Shown: in pieces, positions 1 through 8,589 of the stretch
Layout: each line of letters begins with the position of its first letter
Numbering within the stretch: the stretch's first letter is position 1
Assembly (NCBI GenBank): GCA_030674185.1
Contig: CM060307.1
Location: 53,450,942 to 53,465,941 of the forward strand
Direction: 5' to 3'
Origin: Monoplex corrugatus
Lineage: Eukaryota; Mollusca; Gastropoda; Littorinimorpha; Ranellidae
DNA length: 15,000 bases
Position numbers and translations under genes: made by a program
The notes under the pieces: model-generated
Seen by the model: only the letters and a program-made list of their open reading frames with translations
What the model was told of the DNA's origin: nothing
Databases searched by the model: none

Positions 1-67
1 GTTCACTCCGTCACACTGTCTACCATGCAGGAAGCTGGTGGATAACCTGAGGCGTTGAAAGGGTTAA
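1..67. mobile_element. Palindromic TTAA-flanked MITE-like element (left edge cut by window)
   Basis: The sequence folds back on itself. Left arm 4-25 (CACTCC...TCTACCA) pairs imperfectly with right arm 37-63 (TGGTGGATA...GAAAGGG) around a short loop, TGCAGGAAGC. The right arm ends in GAAAGGG followed by TTAA at 64-67. The same arm and loop sequences recur at 10976-11163 and 11645-11676, so this is a dispersed family. The CCCTTT end next to TTAA is the pattern of piggyBac-superfamily inverted termini, which use TTAA as target site. The left TTAA lies outside the window. No coding capacity is present. The piggyBac assignment is inferred from the ends only. Confidence 0.6.
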
Positions 68-543
68 GAGAGGAACACTGATTCCAGACAACCAGTCTCC
101 GAGACACAAAGCTCGTAAACAGCCCTTCACTCTTTCCCATAGACCGTCTTTACTGCTGACTAAGACTAACACTACAGTCGGATGACTAGAACACAATCAC
201 GTCTTCACTTCTTCCACTAGAAAAGTCTGGACTCGAACCAACTTGAATCCCCCTGTGATGGGTGGAGATTTTCTTCAGGTCTTTCTAGTCAGCACATGTG
301 CAAATCTGCTACTTCCTGATCCTACTTAGTATGTTTACACACACTCAGTATCACATATACACGTTAAAGATCCTGTAAGCCATATCACTGTTTGGTGGCA
401 TGGAAACTCCAAAACAGCAATCACAACAACTCCAGATATATGACTGCCTAAATGGCGGTGTCAAAGTAGAACGGCCAAGCATGTTAAAACTCTCTCGTAT
501 CTTCAAGTGCTCATGAGGTTGCAGCCCACAAACAAACAAAACC
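68..543. other. Unique non-coding stretch
   Basis: No open frame longer than repeat read-through and no RNA gene is recognised. The segment 127-155 is nearly identical, with two mismatches, to the reverse complement of 1018-1046, and it shares the core TAGAC-GTCTTTAC with 1065-1078. This suggests a small dispersed repeat. Otherwise I see nothing identifiable. Confidence 0.5.
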
Positions 544-844
544 AGAGAGGTAGAGAGAAAGAGAGAGAAAGTGGGGGGGGGGGGGGGCAGACGGACAGAC
601 AGACAGAGACAGAGAGACAGAGACGGAGAGACAGAGAAAAACAGAGAGAGACAGAGAGGTACAGAGAAGAGAGAGAGAGAGAAGAGAGAGACAGACAGAG
701 AGACAGACAGAGACAGAGAGACAGAGAAAAACAGAGAGGTACAGAGAGAGAGAGAGAGACAGACAGAGACAGACAGCCAGAGACAGACAGACAGAAGACA
801 GACAGACAGACAGACAGACACAGACAGTCAGAGAGAAAGAGAGG
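544..844. repeat. Purine-rich GA/GACA microsatellite with G15 run
   Basis: Degenerate (GACA)n, (GAGA)n and GACAGAGA units make an almost pure purine-plus-C plus strand. A homopolymer of 15 G lies at 573-587. Open frames on both strands (Arg/Glu/Gln/Thr-rich on plus, Ser/Leu/Cys-rich on minus) follow directly from the repeat and are not genes. Homopurine tracts like this can form triplex or other non-B DNA, but no function is shown. Confidence 0.95.
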
Positions 845-1248
845 ACTCGATAATTTGGAATTAATTGCGAGATTTCTGTTTGACAGACTTTGGCAAACGT
901 AAGACAAGAAGCCATGTGCATCAAGAATATTTTATCATCAGTTTGATTACCCTCGTACGAAAAAGAAACAACTTAACCCGGAGCTCTGAAATCGCCAGCT
1001 GACGAACAGTCCTAGTGTGCAGTAAAGACAGTCTATGGGAACGAGTGTCCTTGAGTCTTTAGTATAGACTGTCTTTACCACAGACTAAAGGAGACTTTCA
1101 TTACCAGCATTGCTCAACAGTCTTTCGCAACAGCGTTTTATACAGGAGGGTTTGTGTCTGTCGATAACTTTAGCTACGATGTCTTAATGACTTATTCATG
1201 TTTTCTTTGGTATTGTGCTTTAGCTAAAGACAGCTTGCATGCACCCAT
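845..1248. other. Unique non-coding stretch with a short inverted repeat
   Basis: No gene is recognised. The main structure is a perfect 15-bp inverted repeat, annotated separately. The rest appears single-copy within this window. Confidence 0.5.
1022..1078. repeat. Perfect 15-bp inverted repeat (stem-loop)
   Basis: GTAAAGACAGTCTAT at 1022-1036 is the exact reverse complement of ATAGACTGTCTTTAC at 1064-1078, separated by 27 bases. A related copy (ATAGACCGTCTTTAC) lies at 141-155 with matching flanks, so this is a local repeat family rather than a chance palindrome. It may be a degraded foldback element. There is no sign of a transcript. Confidence 0.7.
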
Positions 1249-1286
1249 GCACACACACACGACACACACATGCATACACACACACG

Positions 1287-1317
<31 letters not shown>

Positions 1318-1601
1318 GCACACACGCACACACACACATTCACACGCTCACAAACACACGCGCGCGCGCACACACACGCGCTCGCACGCATACACAATCA
1401 GTGTGTGTGTGTGTTTGTTCATCATGTACACACAATGAAATGACATCAACAAAACCAACACACATATACACACATACAAAGGCACGCACGTGCGCATATA
1501 CACACACACTCACCCCCCCCCCCACACACACACAATACACGCACACAACACAACACACACATGCACACACGGACACACACACACCACACACACACACACA
1601 C

Positions 1602-1653
<52 letters not shown>

Positions 1654-2011
1654 CACACACACACATACACGCACACACACACACACATTTACACGCTCAG
1701 AAACACACTAGCATGCGCGCACACGCTGGCACGCATACACAACCAGTGTGCGTGTTCATATACATACAAAGAAATGACGTCAGCAAAACTAACACACACA
1801 CACACGCGCGTGCTCGTGCGCACGCACATGTACATTTACACACACGCACGTGCGTACACACACACACAACACACACACATACACACAATACACACACACA
1901 ACACACACACATACACGGACAAACACACACACAGGGACACACACACACACACACGGACACACACACACACACGCACGCACACACGCGCTCACTCACTCAC
2001 GCACGCACGCA
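1249..2011. repeat. Compound (CA)n microsatellite with internal ~340-bp duplication
   Basis: About 760 bp of (CA)n is interspersed with CG-rich (CACG/CGCG) stretches, a C run near 1514-1523 and short unique islands. The island around 1343-1475 (CACGCTCA, then GCACGCATACACAA-CAGTG, then GAAATGAC-TCA-CAAAAC) recurs at about 1692-1805 with the same order and spacing. This indicates a segmental tandem duplication of roughly 335-350 bp. The 270-codon open frame is His-Thr repeat read-through and is not a protein gene. Confidence 0.95.
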
Positions 2012-2268
2012 CGCTGGGAATGTGGGTGAGAGATACGACAATGTCCTGTAATCAACTTTAGGCCACTGTTTGTTAAACTGTTCGAATCGAATGTTTCCGA
2101 AATAATAGCGTATCTGACTTCTCTGTTCCTTAATATACACCATTCCAGCAATTAACTCCCAATATCATGTAAAGAAAACATTCATGGAATGCATTTTCTT
2201 TAGAATGTATATCTGGCAATGTGGAAAATGTAACATATAAGTGTATTACAAAAAGTAAGGTTGCTCCA
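2012..2268. other. Unique AT-rich non-coding stretch
   Basis: No gene, repeat or RNA is recognised between the CA array and the tRNA-like head of the next element. Confidence 0.5.
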
Positions 2269-2850
2269 GTTAACATGGTGAAGTGGTTAGTGCAACGGAC
2301 TGCTGATTGGAAAGCTGTGGGTTTGAATCCTAATCATTCCAACAAAAAAAAACACGTAGGGGGGAGGGGGAAGGAGGATTTTATCGGATTCGACCCGCAC
2401 TTGCAGCAGGGCACATGATGATGATGACGACCCGCTCCTACTCGGAGCTGAGCGTCGTATGGACTCGCAGGGGGGTGAGAGGGAGACTGAGACCACCGGA
2501 TGTGTCATTGAGGATGTCGCTCAAATTTCTTCTCCAGCACCACAGGTGGTTGTATCTCTCGGATCTGGTTGACGCCAGGATATACTATGAAAGTAAGCGT
2601 AGAGCACAACAGCCCGGTCACAAAGTCTCAATCTGAAATGGAACTAAGGTATTATTATCTATCACTATCATCTCCATTCTGATCATCAAATCATCATGAA
2701 AAAATATGCCCCAGATGTTGTGGTCTCTCATGTCCTGTTCTCACGGTAACGTCAGTTTTGATTGGTATGAAGGTGTGCTGAAATGATTGACGTGGCCTGT
2801 TGTGACACCAAAGTGGTGCAAAAGATGGGACAGCAAAAAAGAAAGAAGGT
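2269..2850 (+). mobile_element. SINE-like retroposon with tRNA-type pol III promoter, copy 1
   Basis: The head carries TGGTGAAGTGG at 2276-2286, which fits the tRNA A-box consensus TRGYNNARNNG. GGTTTGAATCC at 2320-2330 is a one-base variant of the B box GGTTCGAATCC. The 44-base A-to-B spacing is that of a tRNA. The body after about 2390 is homologous to 11200-11572. Shared blocks include GGTTGACGCCAGGATATA at 2567-2584, GTAGAGYACAAC, AGTCTCAATC and AAAGTGG-G-A-AAA, and both copies end in an A-rich tail (here 2835-2848). Two copies with A-tails and a tRNA-related head are typical of tRNA-derived SINEs. Whether head and body belong to one element is inferred, because the second copy lacks the head. 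Confidence 0.6.
2276..2330 (+). promoter_or_regulatory. RNA polymerase III internal promoter (A box and B box)
   Basis: A box 2276-2286 and B box 2320-2330 form a split type-2 pol III promoter within the tRNA-like head. The predicted acceptor arms do not pair well, so this is a SINE head and not a functional tRNA. It may be transcriptionally dead, since the B box carries a C-to-T change at a conserved position. Confidence 0.6.
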
Positions 2851-3030
2851 AATAGGACAGTTCTTCTGTAAGATTCAAAAATCGAAACACATACATGTCT
2901 ACCTATATTGGTCTGAGCACTGAATTGAATATAGCATAACATACACTGTTATTCTAATAAAATGTCATATTCATCATCGTATACTGAGAAGACCATAGTA
3001 TTTGTCACCGTCATTGTATAAATCATCAAA
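2851..3030. other. Unique non-coding stretch
   Basis: AT-rich sequence between the SINE-like element and a trinucleotide tract. No gene is recognised. Confidence 0.4.
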
Positions 3031-3097
3031 AGCAGCGGCAGTAGCAACAGGAGCAACAGCAACAGCAGCAGCAGTGGCAACAACAACAGCAGCAGCA
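3031..3097. repeat. Degenerate AGC/AAC trinucleotide tract
   Basis: Imperfect AGC, GGC and AAC triplets run through this stretch, with several consecutive AGC units around 3062-3073 and 3088-3096. The minus-strand frame reads Ala/Val-rich through it and continues into unrelated sequence, so I do not regard it as coding. Confidence 0.85.
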
Positions 3098-3366
3098 TAA
3101 ACAAGCGCCACCGCTGACAGCAACAAAAGCTGTACTATTGTTATAATCAAGGTCGTCATTGCAGTTGTCGGCATCACCATTATCGTCTTCGGCATAACCT
3201 CTGAAAACTCAGACCCCCTCAAAATACGCGTCATTTGCTACATCTGGTCTGTACTCTTGTTCTTTCTAGTTTTCTTCCCCTTCCTTTTTTTGTAACCTTC
3301 TGTCTTTTTTTCCCTTGCATGTATTTTTTCTCTTGGTTTTTGTTTTCGTTGTCGTTCATTGTGTGA
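3098..3366. other. Non-coding stretch becoming T-rich
   Basis: Single-copy sequence that becomes strongly T-rich after about 3240 and merges into the TTC array. No gene is recognised. Confidence 0.4.
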
Positions 3367-3800
3367 TTCTTCTACCTCCTCCTCTCTTCTTCTTCTTCTT
3401 CTTTTTCTTCTGCTTCTTCTTCTTCTTATTCATCTTCATCTTCTTCTCTCTTCTTCTTCTTTCTTCTTCTTCTTCTTCTTCTTGTTCTTCTGCTTCTTCT
3501 TCTTATTATTCATCTTCATCTTCTTCTCTCTTCTTCTTGTTCTTGTTCTTGTTCTTGTTCTTGCTTTCTTTCTTGTTCTTGTTCTTCTTCTTGTTCTTCT
3601 TCTTCTTCTTCTTTTCTTCATTCTTCTTCTTTCTTCTTCTTCTTCTTTTTCTTCTTCTTTTTCTTCTTCTTCTTCTTCTTCTTCTTCTCTTCTTCTTCTT
3701 CTTCTTCTTCTTCTTCTTCTTCTTCTTCTTCTTCTTCTTCTTCTTCTTCTTCTTCTTCTTCTTCTTCTTCTTCTTCTTCTTCTTCTTCTTCTTCTTCTTC
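3367..3800. repeat. Large (TTC)n/(GAA)n array with perfect 112-bp core
   Basis: More than 430 bp of nearly pure pyrimidine. The first part is interrupted TTC with TTG and TTA variants, including a TTGTTC-type hexamer block around 3536-3600. From 3689 to 3800 the run is uninterrupted, about 37 TTC units. Poly-Phe, poly-Leu, poly-Arg, poly-Lys and poly-Glu open frames arise from the repeat and are not genes. Pure GAA/TTC runs of this size are known to form triplex DNA and to be unstable. Confidence 0.97.
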
Positions 3801-3925
3801 GTTTTTGAGTGAAATGAGTAGCCCAGTTGATTGAAGCACCTGCCTGGGAAGTGAGAGATGACATGAAAATTAACCAATTACTCTTCTGTCACTTCGATTC
3901 TTGTCGACCCATTTGGAAGGAAGGA

Positions 3926-3972
3926 GACACAGAGAGAGACAGACCGACAGACAGACAGGCAGGTAGACAGAG
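3926..3972. repeat. GACA/GA microsatellite
   Basis: A short GACAGAGA and GACAGACAGACAGGCAG tract, immediately 5' of CA arrays. Confidence 0.85.
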
Positions 3973-4010
3973 ATGCTTGCATGTGCCCACACTCATACAC
4001 TGTCACGGAC

Positions 4011-4019
4011 AGACACACA

Positions 4020-4054
<35 letters not shown>

Positions 4055-4154
4055 GCATATATACATACACACACAAACACACACACACACATACATACAC
4101 ACACTCACACACATGCACACACGCACACATACACACACATAGACACACACGCAT
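4011..4154. repeat. (CA)n microsatellite
   Basis: Nearly continuous CA with ATAC/GCAC interruptions. The Thr/His-rich open frames through it are artefacts. Confidence 0.95.
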
Positions 4155-4190
4155 TTACGACAATAAAAAGAGTTTGAGTCTTGAGTCACG
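4155..4190 (+). mobile_element. Possible retroposon 3' tail between two CA arrays
   Basis: CAATAAAAAGAG is followed by a direct duplication of TTGAGTC at 4174-4180 and 4181-4187. A polyadenylation-like AATAAA followed by a short tandem 3' tail is typical of RTE-like and SINE 3' ends. Only about 35 bp remain, so this is tentative. Confidence 0.25.
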
Positions 4191-4205
4191 TGCGCCCGCG
4201 CGAAA

Positions 4206-4316
4206 GCGCACACACACAGACATACGCACACATATGCACACTCACACGGTTACACACACTTACACACAGACACACAGACACAGACACAAGCACACAACAC
4301 AACACACACACACACA

Positions 4317-4370
<54 letters not shown>
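4206..4370. repeat. (CA)n microsatellite
   Basis: CA repeat with CACAGA and AACACAA variants. It becomes nearly pure from about 4296 to 4368. The matching long open frames are repeat artefacts. Confidence 0.95.
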
Positions 4371-4371
<1 letters not shown>

Positions 4372-4518
4372 GCGATTTAAAATGCATAGGCTATAAATAT
4401 AAGCGTCACCTGTCTCGCCTCTCTCGCTTTCAAGCATACTGCCGTAATATCTGCATGGTCCCCAGTACCAGACTAAGCCACAGACAGTGACAGCCTTTGA
4501 TGTAGCATATTACCATAA
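4371..4518. other. Unique non-coding stretch 5' of the reverse transcriptase relic
   Basis: No repeat is recognised. It may be further decayed retrotransposon sequence, since the frame that encodes the RT motif just downstream is closed by a stop at 4516-4518. Confidence 0.35.
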
Positions 4519-4625
4519 AACCAGAAACAATTCCTGACCTGGAACCCAGGAGGACAGCAAAGGAAAGGAAGACCCAAAATGAACTGGCGCCAGACGGTTG
4601 ATAGAGACCTACAACTGGTGGACAG
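4519..4625 (+). pseudogene. Relic of non-LTR retrotransposon reverse transcriptase C-terminus (5' half)
   Basis: In the frame starting at 4519 the translation contains FLTWNPGGQQ, then RKGRPKMNWRQ, then TVDRDLQ. The order TWNP - G(K/Q)-RK - GRPK - W-R - (T/S)V-x-DL is a hallmark of the segment near the C-terminus of RTE-like non-LTR polymerases common in invertebrate genomes, downstream of the polymerase and connection regions. The frame is closed upstream by TAA at 4516-4518. Downstream it runs into the 32-bp tandem array, where it stops. The matching 3' part resumes at 6806. The family assignment rests on recognised motifs and is not from a search. Confidence 0.65.
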
Positions 4626-6800
4626 ACAACTGGTAGAGACCTACAACTGGTGGACAGGCGGCTGATACAGACCTACAACTGGTGGACAGACAGTTGACAG
4701 AGACCTACAACTGGTGGACAGACGGCTGATAGAGGCCCACAACTGGTGGACAGACAGTTGACAGAGACCTACAACTGGTGGACAGACGGCTGATAGAGGA
4801 CCTACAACTGGTGGGCAGACAGTTGACAGAGACCTACAACTGGTGGACAGACGCTGATAGAGACCTACAACTGGTGGACAGACAACTGATAGAGGCCCAC
4901 AACTGGTGGACAGACAGTTGACAGAGACCTACAACTGGTGGACAGACGGCTGATAGAGACCTACAACTGGTGAACAGACAGCTGATAGAGGCCCACAAAC
5001 TGGGGGACAGACAGTTGACAGAGACCTACAACTGGTGGACAGACGGCTGATAGAGACCTAAAACTGGTGGACAGACGGCTGATAGAGACCTACAGCTGGT
5101 GGACAGATGGCTGATAGAGACCTACAGCTGGTGGACAGATGGCTGATAGAGACCTACAGCTGGTGGACAGACGGCTGAGAGAGACCTACAGCTGGTGGAC
5201 AGACGGCTGATAGAGACCTACAACTGGTGGACAGACGGCTGATAGAGACCTACAACTGGTGGACAGACGGCTGATAGAGACCTACAACTGGTGGACAGAC
5301 GGCTGATAGAGACCTACAACTGGTGGACAGACGACTGATAGAGACCTACAACTGGTGGATAGACAGTTGACAGAGACCTACAACTGGTGGACAGACGGCT
5401 GATAGAGACCTACAACTGGTGGACAGACGGCTGATAGAGACCTACAACTGGTGGATAGACAGTTGACAGAGACCTACAACTGGTGGACAGACGGCTGATA
5501 GAGACCTACAACTGGTGGACAGATGGCTGATAGAGGCCTACAACTGGTGGACAGACGGCTGATAGAGACCTACAACTGGTGGACAGACAGCTGATGGAGG
5601 CCCACAACTGGTGGACAGACAGTTGACAGAGACCTACAACTGGTGGACAGACGGCTGATAGAGACCTACAGCTGGTGGACACACGGCTGATAGAGACCTA
5701 CAGCTGGTGGACAGACGGCTGATAGAGGCCCACAACTGGTGGACAGACGGTTGAAAGAGACCTACAACTGGTGGACAGACGGTTGAAGAGACCTACAACT
5801 GGTGGACACACGGCTGATAGAGGCTTACAACTGGTGGACAGACGGCTGATAGAGGCCCACAACTGGTGGACAGACGGTTGAAAGAGACCTACAACTGGTG
5901 GACAGATGGCTGATAGACACCCACAACTGGTGGACAGACGGTTGACAGAGACCTACAACTGGTGGACAGACGGCTGATAGAGGCCCACAACTGGTGGACA
6001 GACGGTTGACAGAGACCTACAACTGGTGGACAGACGGCTGATAGAGGCCCAACACTGGTGGACAGACGGCTGATAGAGGCCACAACTGGTGGACAGACGG
6101 CTGATAGAGACCTACAGCTGGTGGACAGATGGCTGATAGAGACCTACAGCTGGTGGACAGACGGCTGATAGAGACCTACAACTGGTGGACAGACAGTTGA
6201 CAGAGACTACAACTGGTGGACAGACGGCTGATAGAGACCTACAACTGGTGGACAGACAGTTGACAGAGACCTACAACTGGTGGACAGACAGTTGACAGAG
6301 ACCTACAACTGGTGGACAGACAGTTGACAGAGACTACATGGTGGACAGACGGCTGATAGGGGCCCCACAACTGGTGGGCAGACGGCTGATAGAGGCTTAC
6401 AACTGGTGGACAGACGGCTGATAGAGACCTACAACTGGTGGACAGACGGCTGATAGAGGCCCACAGCTGGTGGACAGACGGCTGATAGAGACCTACAGCT
6501 GGTGGACAGACGGCTGATAGAGGCCCACAACTGGTGGACAGATGGCTGATAGAGACCTACAACTGGTGGGCAGACGGCTGATAGAGACCTACAACTGGTG
6601 GACAGACGGCTGATAGAGACCTACAACTGGTGGACAGACGGCTGATAGAGACCTACAACTGGTGGACAGACGGCTGATAGAGACCTACAACTGGTGGACA
6701 GACGGCTGATAGAGACCTACAACTGGTGGACAGACGGCTGATAGAGACCTACAACTGGTGGGCAGACGGCTGATAGAGACCTACAACTGGTGGACAGACG
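4591..6800. repeat. 32-bp minisatellite, about 69 copies
   Basis: About 2.2 kb is built of one 32-bp unit, roughly GGCTGATAGAGACC + TACAACTGGTGGACAGAC. Variant forms include AGTTGACAGAG, GAGGCCCACAACTGG and ACAGCTGG. Most units are exactly 32 bp and a few are 31-33. Between about 4680 and 5050, AGTTGACAGAG units alternate with GGCTGATAGAG units as a ~64-bp dimer. A run of ACAGCTGG variants occupies 5090-5215. The last ten or so units (from about 6540) are almost identical, suggesting recent homogenisation. The unit begins with codons of the flanking RT relic (V-D-R-D-L). Since 32 is not a multiple of 3, long translation is not maintained, so the array is non-coding. Confidence 0.97.
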
Positions 6801-6805
6801 TTTAA

Positions 6806-6895
6806 AGCGATGTCCACAGACTCGCTGTCGACCGATTCCGTTGGAACGTTCTTGCTGTCTTACGCATCGCACGATGTGGGAACATCTTTGAAATA
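6806..6895 (+). pseudogene. Relic of non-LTR retrotransposon reverse transcriptase C-terminus (3' half)
   Basis: Immediately after the array the frame at 6809 reads DVHRLAVDRFRWN, then [12 protein letters not shown]. The pattern R-L-A-x-D-R-x-R-W-x-x-L-V/A-x-L-x-x-x-R is the extreme C-terminus that follows the GRPK-W-R segment in RTE-like reverse transcriptases. Its position and strand match the 5' half at 4519-4625. A TAA at 6803-6805 closes the frame at the array boundary. The pair therefore looks like one gene end split by minisatellite growth. The family is inferred from motifs. Confidence 0.55.
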
Positions 6896-6942
6896 GAAAC
6901 AAACCTGTCCTGTCTTTGGATACATATAAACCATTCTGGTCA

Positions 6943-7345
6943 GTGGGTGGGTGGGGGTGGTGTGGTGGGTGGAATAAGATGATGAGTGGGCGTGGAGTAG
7001 TGGTGGGTAGGATGGTGAGTGGGCGTGGAGTAGTGGTGGGTAGGATGGTGAGCGGGGGTGGAGTAGTGGTGGGTAGGATGGTGAGTGGGGGTGGAGTAGT
7101 GTTGGGTAGGATGGTGAGTGGGGGTGGAGTAGTGGTGGGTAGGATGGTGAGTGGGGGTGGGGTAGTGTTGGGTAGGATGGTGAGTGGGGGTGGAGTAGTG
7201 TTGGGTAGGATGGTGAGTGGGGGTGGAGTAGTGGTGGGTAGGATGGTGAGTGGGGGTGGAGTAGTGGTGGGTAGGATGGTGAGTGGGGGTGGAGTAGTGG
7301 TGGGTAGGATGGGAGTGGGGGTGGGCGTGAAGTGGTAAGTAGAGG
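6943..7345. repeat. 33-bp G-rich minisatellite, about 10 copies
   Basis: The unit is roughly GTGAGTGGGGGTGGAG + TAGTGGTGGGTAGGATG, 33 bp, with ten clear copies from 6982 to about 7312 and degenerate flanks. G tracts sit on the plus strand, and GGGTGGGTGGGGG at 6944-6958 is a candidate quadruplex seed. Because 33 is divisible by 3, both strands stay open: an 11-residue Val/Gly unit on plus (140 codons) and a Pro/Thr-rich unit on minus that is part of a 286-codon frame. The minus frame also runs through a GA tract, the RT relic and the 32-bp array, so it is not a real protein. Confidence 0.95.
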
Positions 7346-7455
7346 TGGAGGTGGGGGTTTGAAGAGAGTAAGTCATAAAAGAGGAATTCGTCGTTGAAGG
7401 AGAGTTGGTGGGGAGGAGGGAAAAGGTTGTCCGATCACGATTCCAACAGAGCGTC

Positions 7456-7644
7456 AGAGATGAGAGAGAAGAGAGACAGACAGAGACAGAGACACAGAGA
7501 GACAGACAGACAGACAGACAGATATAGAGAGACAGCAACACAAAAAATAGAGAGAAGAAAGACAGACAGGGAGTCACAAGCAGACAGAGAGAAGAAGAGA
7601 GAATTAGGAGATGGGATCGGAAAGAGAGAGAGGGAGGGAGAGAG

Positions 7645-7678
<34 letters not shown>

Positions 7679-7793
7679 AAAAAGAAGAGAAGGAGAGAGA
7701 GAGAGAAAGAGAGAAAAAGAGAAAGAGAGAGAGAAAGAGAGAGAGAAAAGAGAGAGAAGAGAGAGAGATAATAGAAGGGGAGAGAGAAAAAAG
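7456..7793. repeat. GACA/GA purine-rich microsatellite
   Basis: Mixed (GACA)n, (GAGA)n and GAAA units give a homopurine plus strand, purest from 7620 to 7780. Arg/Glu-rich open frames through it are artefacts. Confidence 0.95.
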
Positions 7794-8363
7794 GACAGCG
7801 AGGGGTCAGACATTCTCCTTACAAGTGGGGATGTTTATTGTCTGCAACTGAGCGGTTATGGGGCTGGAGAGAGCTGTTAGCCTTAATTAGTGGATCGACG
7901 GGGTTGCAGGTCATCTACTCGAGTCTGGGGGTGTGTCCTTATTAGTGGTTGATATTCGAACCCCTTTGCTTTTTGGTGCTGAAATGGAACCTGAATTAAA
8001 CTTTGGCTGGTATGTGGTGTAACGGCCCGGAATGAGTGGCATGGGATGAGAGCCATTAAGGGGTTACAGCAATTGAGACAGATAATAAAGAAAAGAGAAA
8101 AAAAAGAAGAAAATAAAAGAAACAAAATCTGCCGTCATTACCTTTTTCCGCTCAACAATCAAGTTCTTTTTACCCCATATTCATGACTTTTCTTCCCATC
8201 TGAATTTCAAACTGGGCTCTAGAACACAAGGCTGAGTGGAAATTTTTATGAATAGCCAGTCCCTTGGTGTGTGTAATTAACACTGGAGTTGAAGTTTGCC
8301 ATTCGGGGTGTGAATTCAGGGTTGCTGTTAGTACATTTCGTTGTCTGTCCGTTGACCCTATGT
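7794..8363. other. Unique non-coding stretch
   Basis: About 570 bp without a recognised gene. A minus-strand GGGTTCGAATATC at 7951-7963 resembles a tRNA B box, but no A box lies at the required distance. An A-rich stretch at 8085-8125 (AAAGAAAAGAG-type) could be the tail of an undefined retroposon. Confidence 0.4.
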
Positions 8364-8380
8364 CTTTTCTTTCTATCCTT

Positions 8381-8414
<34 letters not shown>

Positions 8415-8538
8415 TGTTTCTCTCTCTCTTTGTCTCTGTCTCTCTCTCTTTGTCTCTGTCTCTCTGTCTCTGTCTCTCTGTCTCTGTCTCTCTTTCTCTC
8501 TCTCTCTCCCTCTCGCTCTCTGTCTTTCTTTCTTTCTC

Positions 8539-8589
<51 letters not shown>

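Noticed and set aside
1239..2051. 270-codon plus-strand open frame, His/Thr-rich
   Set aside because: Pure read-through of a CA microsatellite. Composition follows the repeat and there is no domain or unique sequence of note.
2269..2341. Functional tRNA gene
   Set aside because: A and B boxes are present, but the acceptor arms do not pair and a conserved B-box base is changed. It fits a SINE head better.
3315..3877. Poly-Phe, poly-Leu, poly-Lys, poly-Arg and poly-Glu frames
   Set aside because: All derive from the TTC/GAA array.
4591..6800. CRISPR-like array
   Set aside because: The 32-bp units are contiguous with no unique spacers, and the setting is eukaryotic.
6717..7577. 286-codon minus-strand open frame with Pro/Thr repeats
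   Set aside because: It crosses four unrelated repeats and a retrotransposon relic. It is open because the 33-bp unit is a multiple of three.
7951..7963. Minus-strand tRNA B-box-like GGTTCGAATATC as a second SINE head
   Set aside because: No A box at about 44 bases upstream on that strand and no tRNA-like fold.
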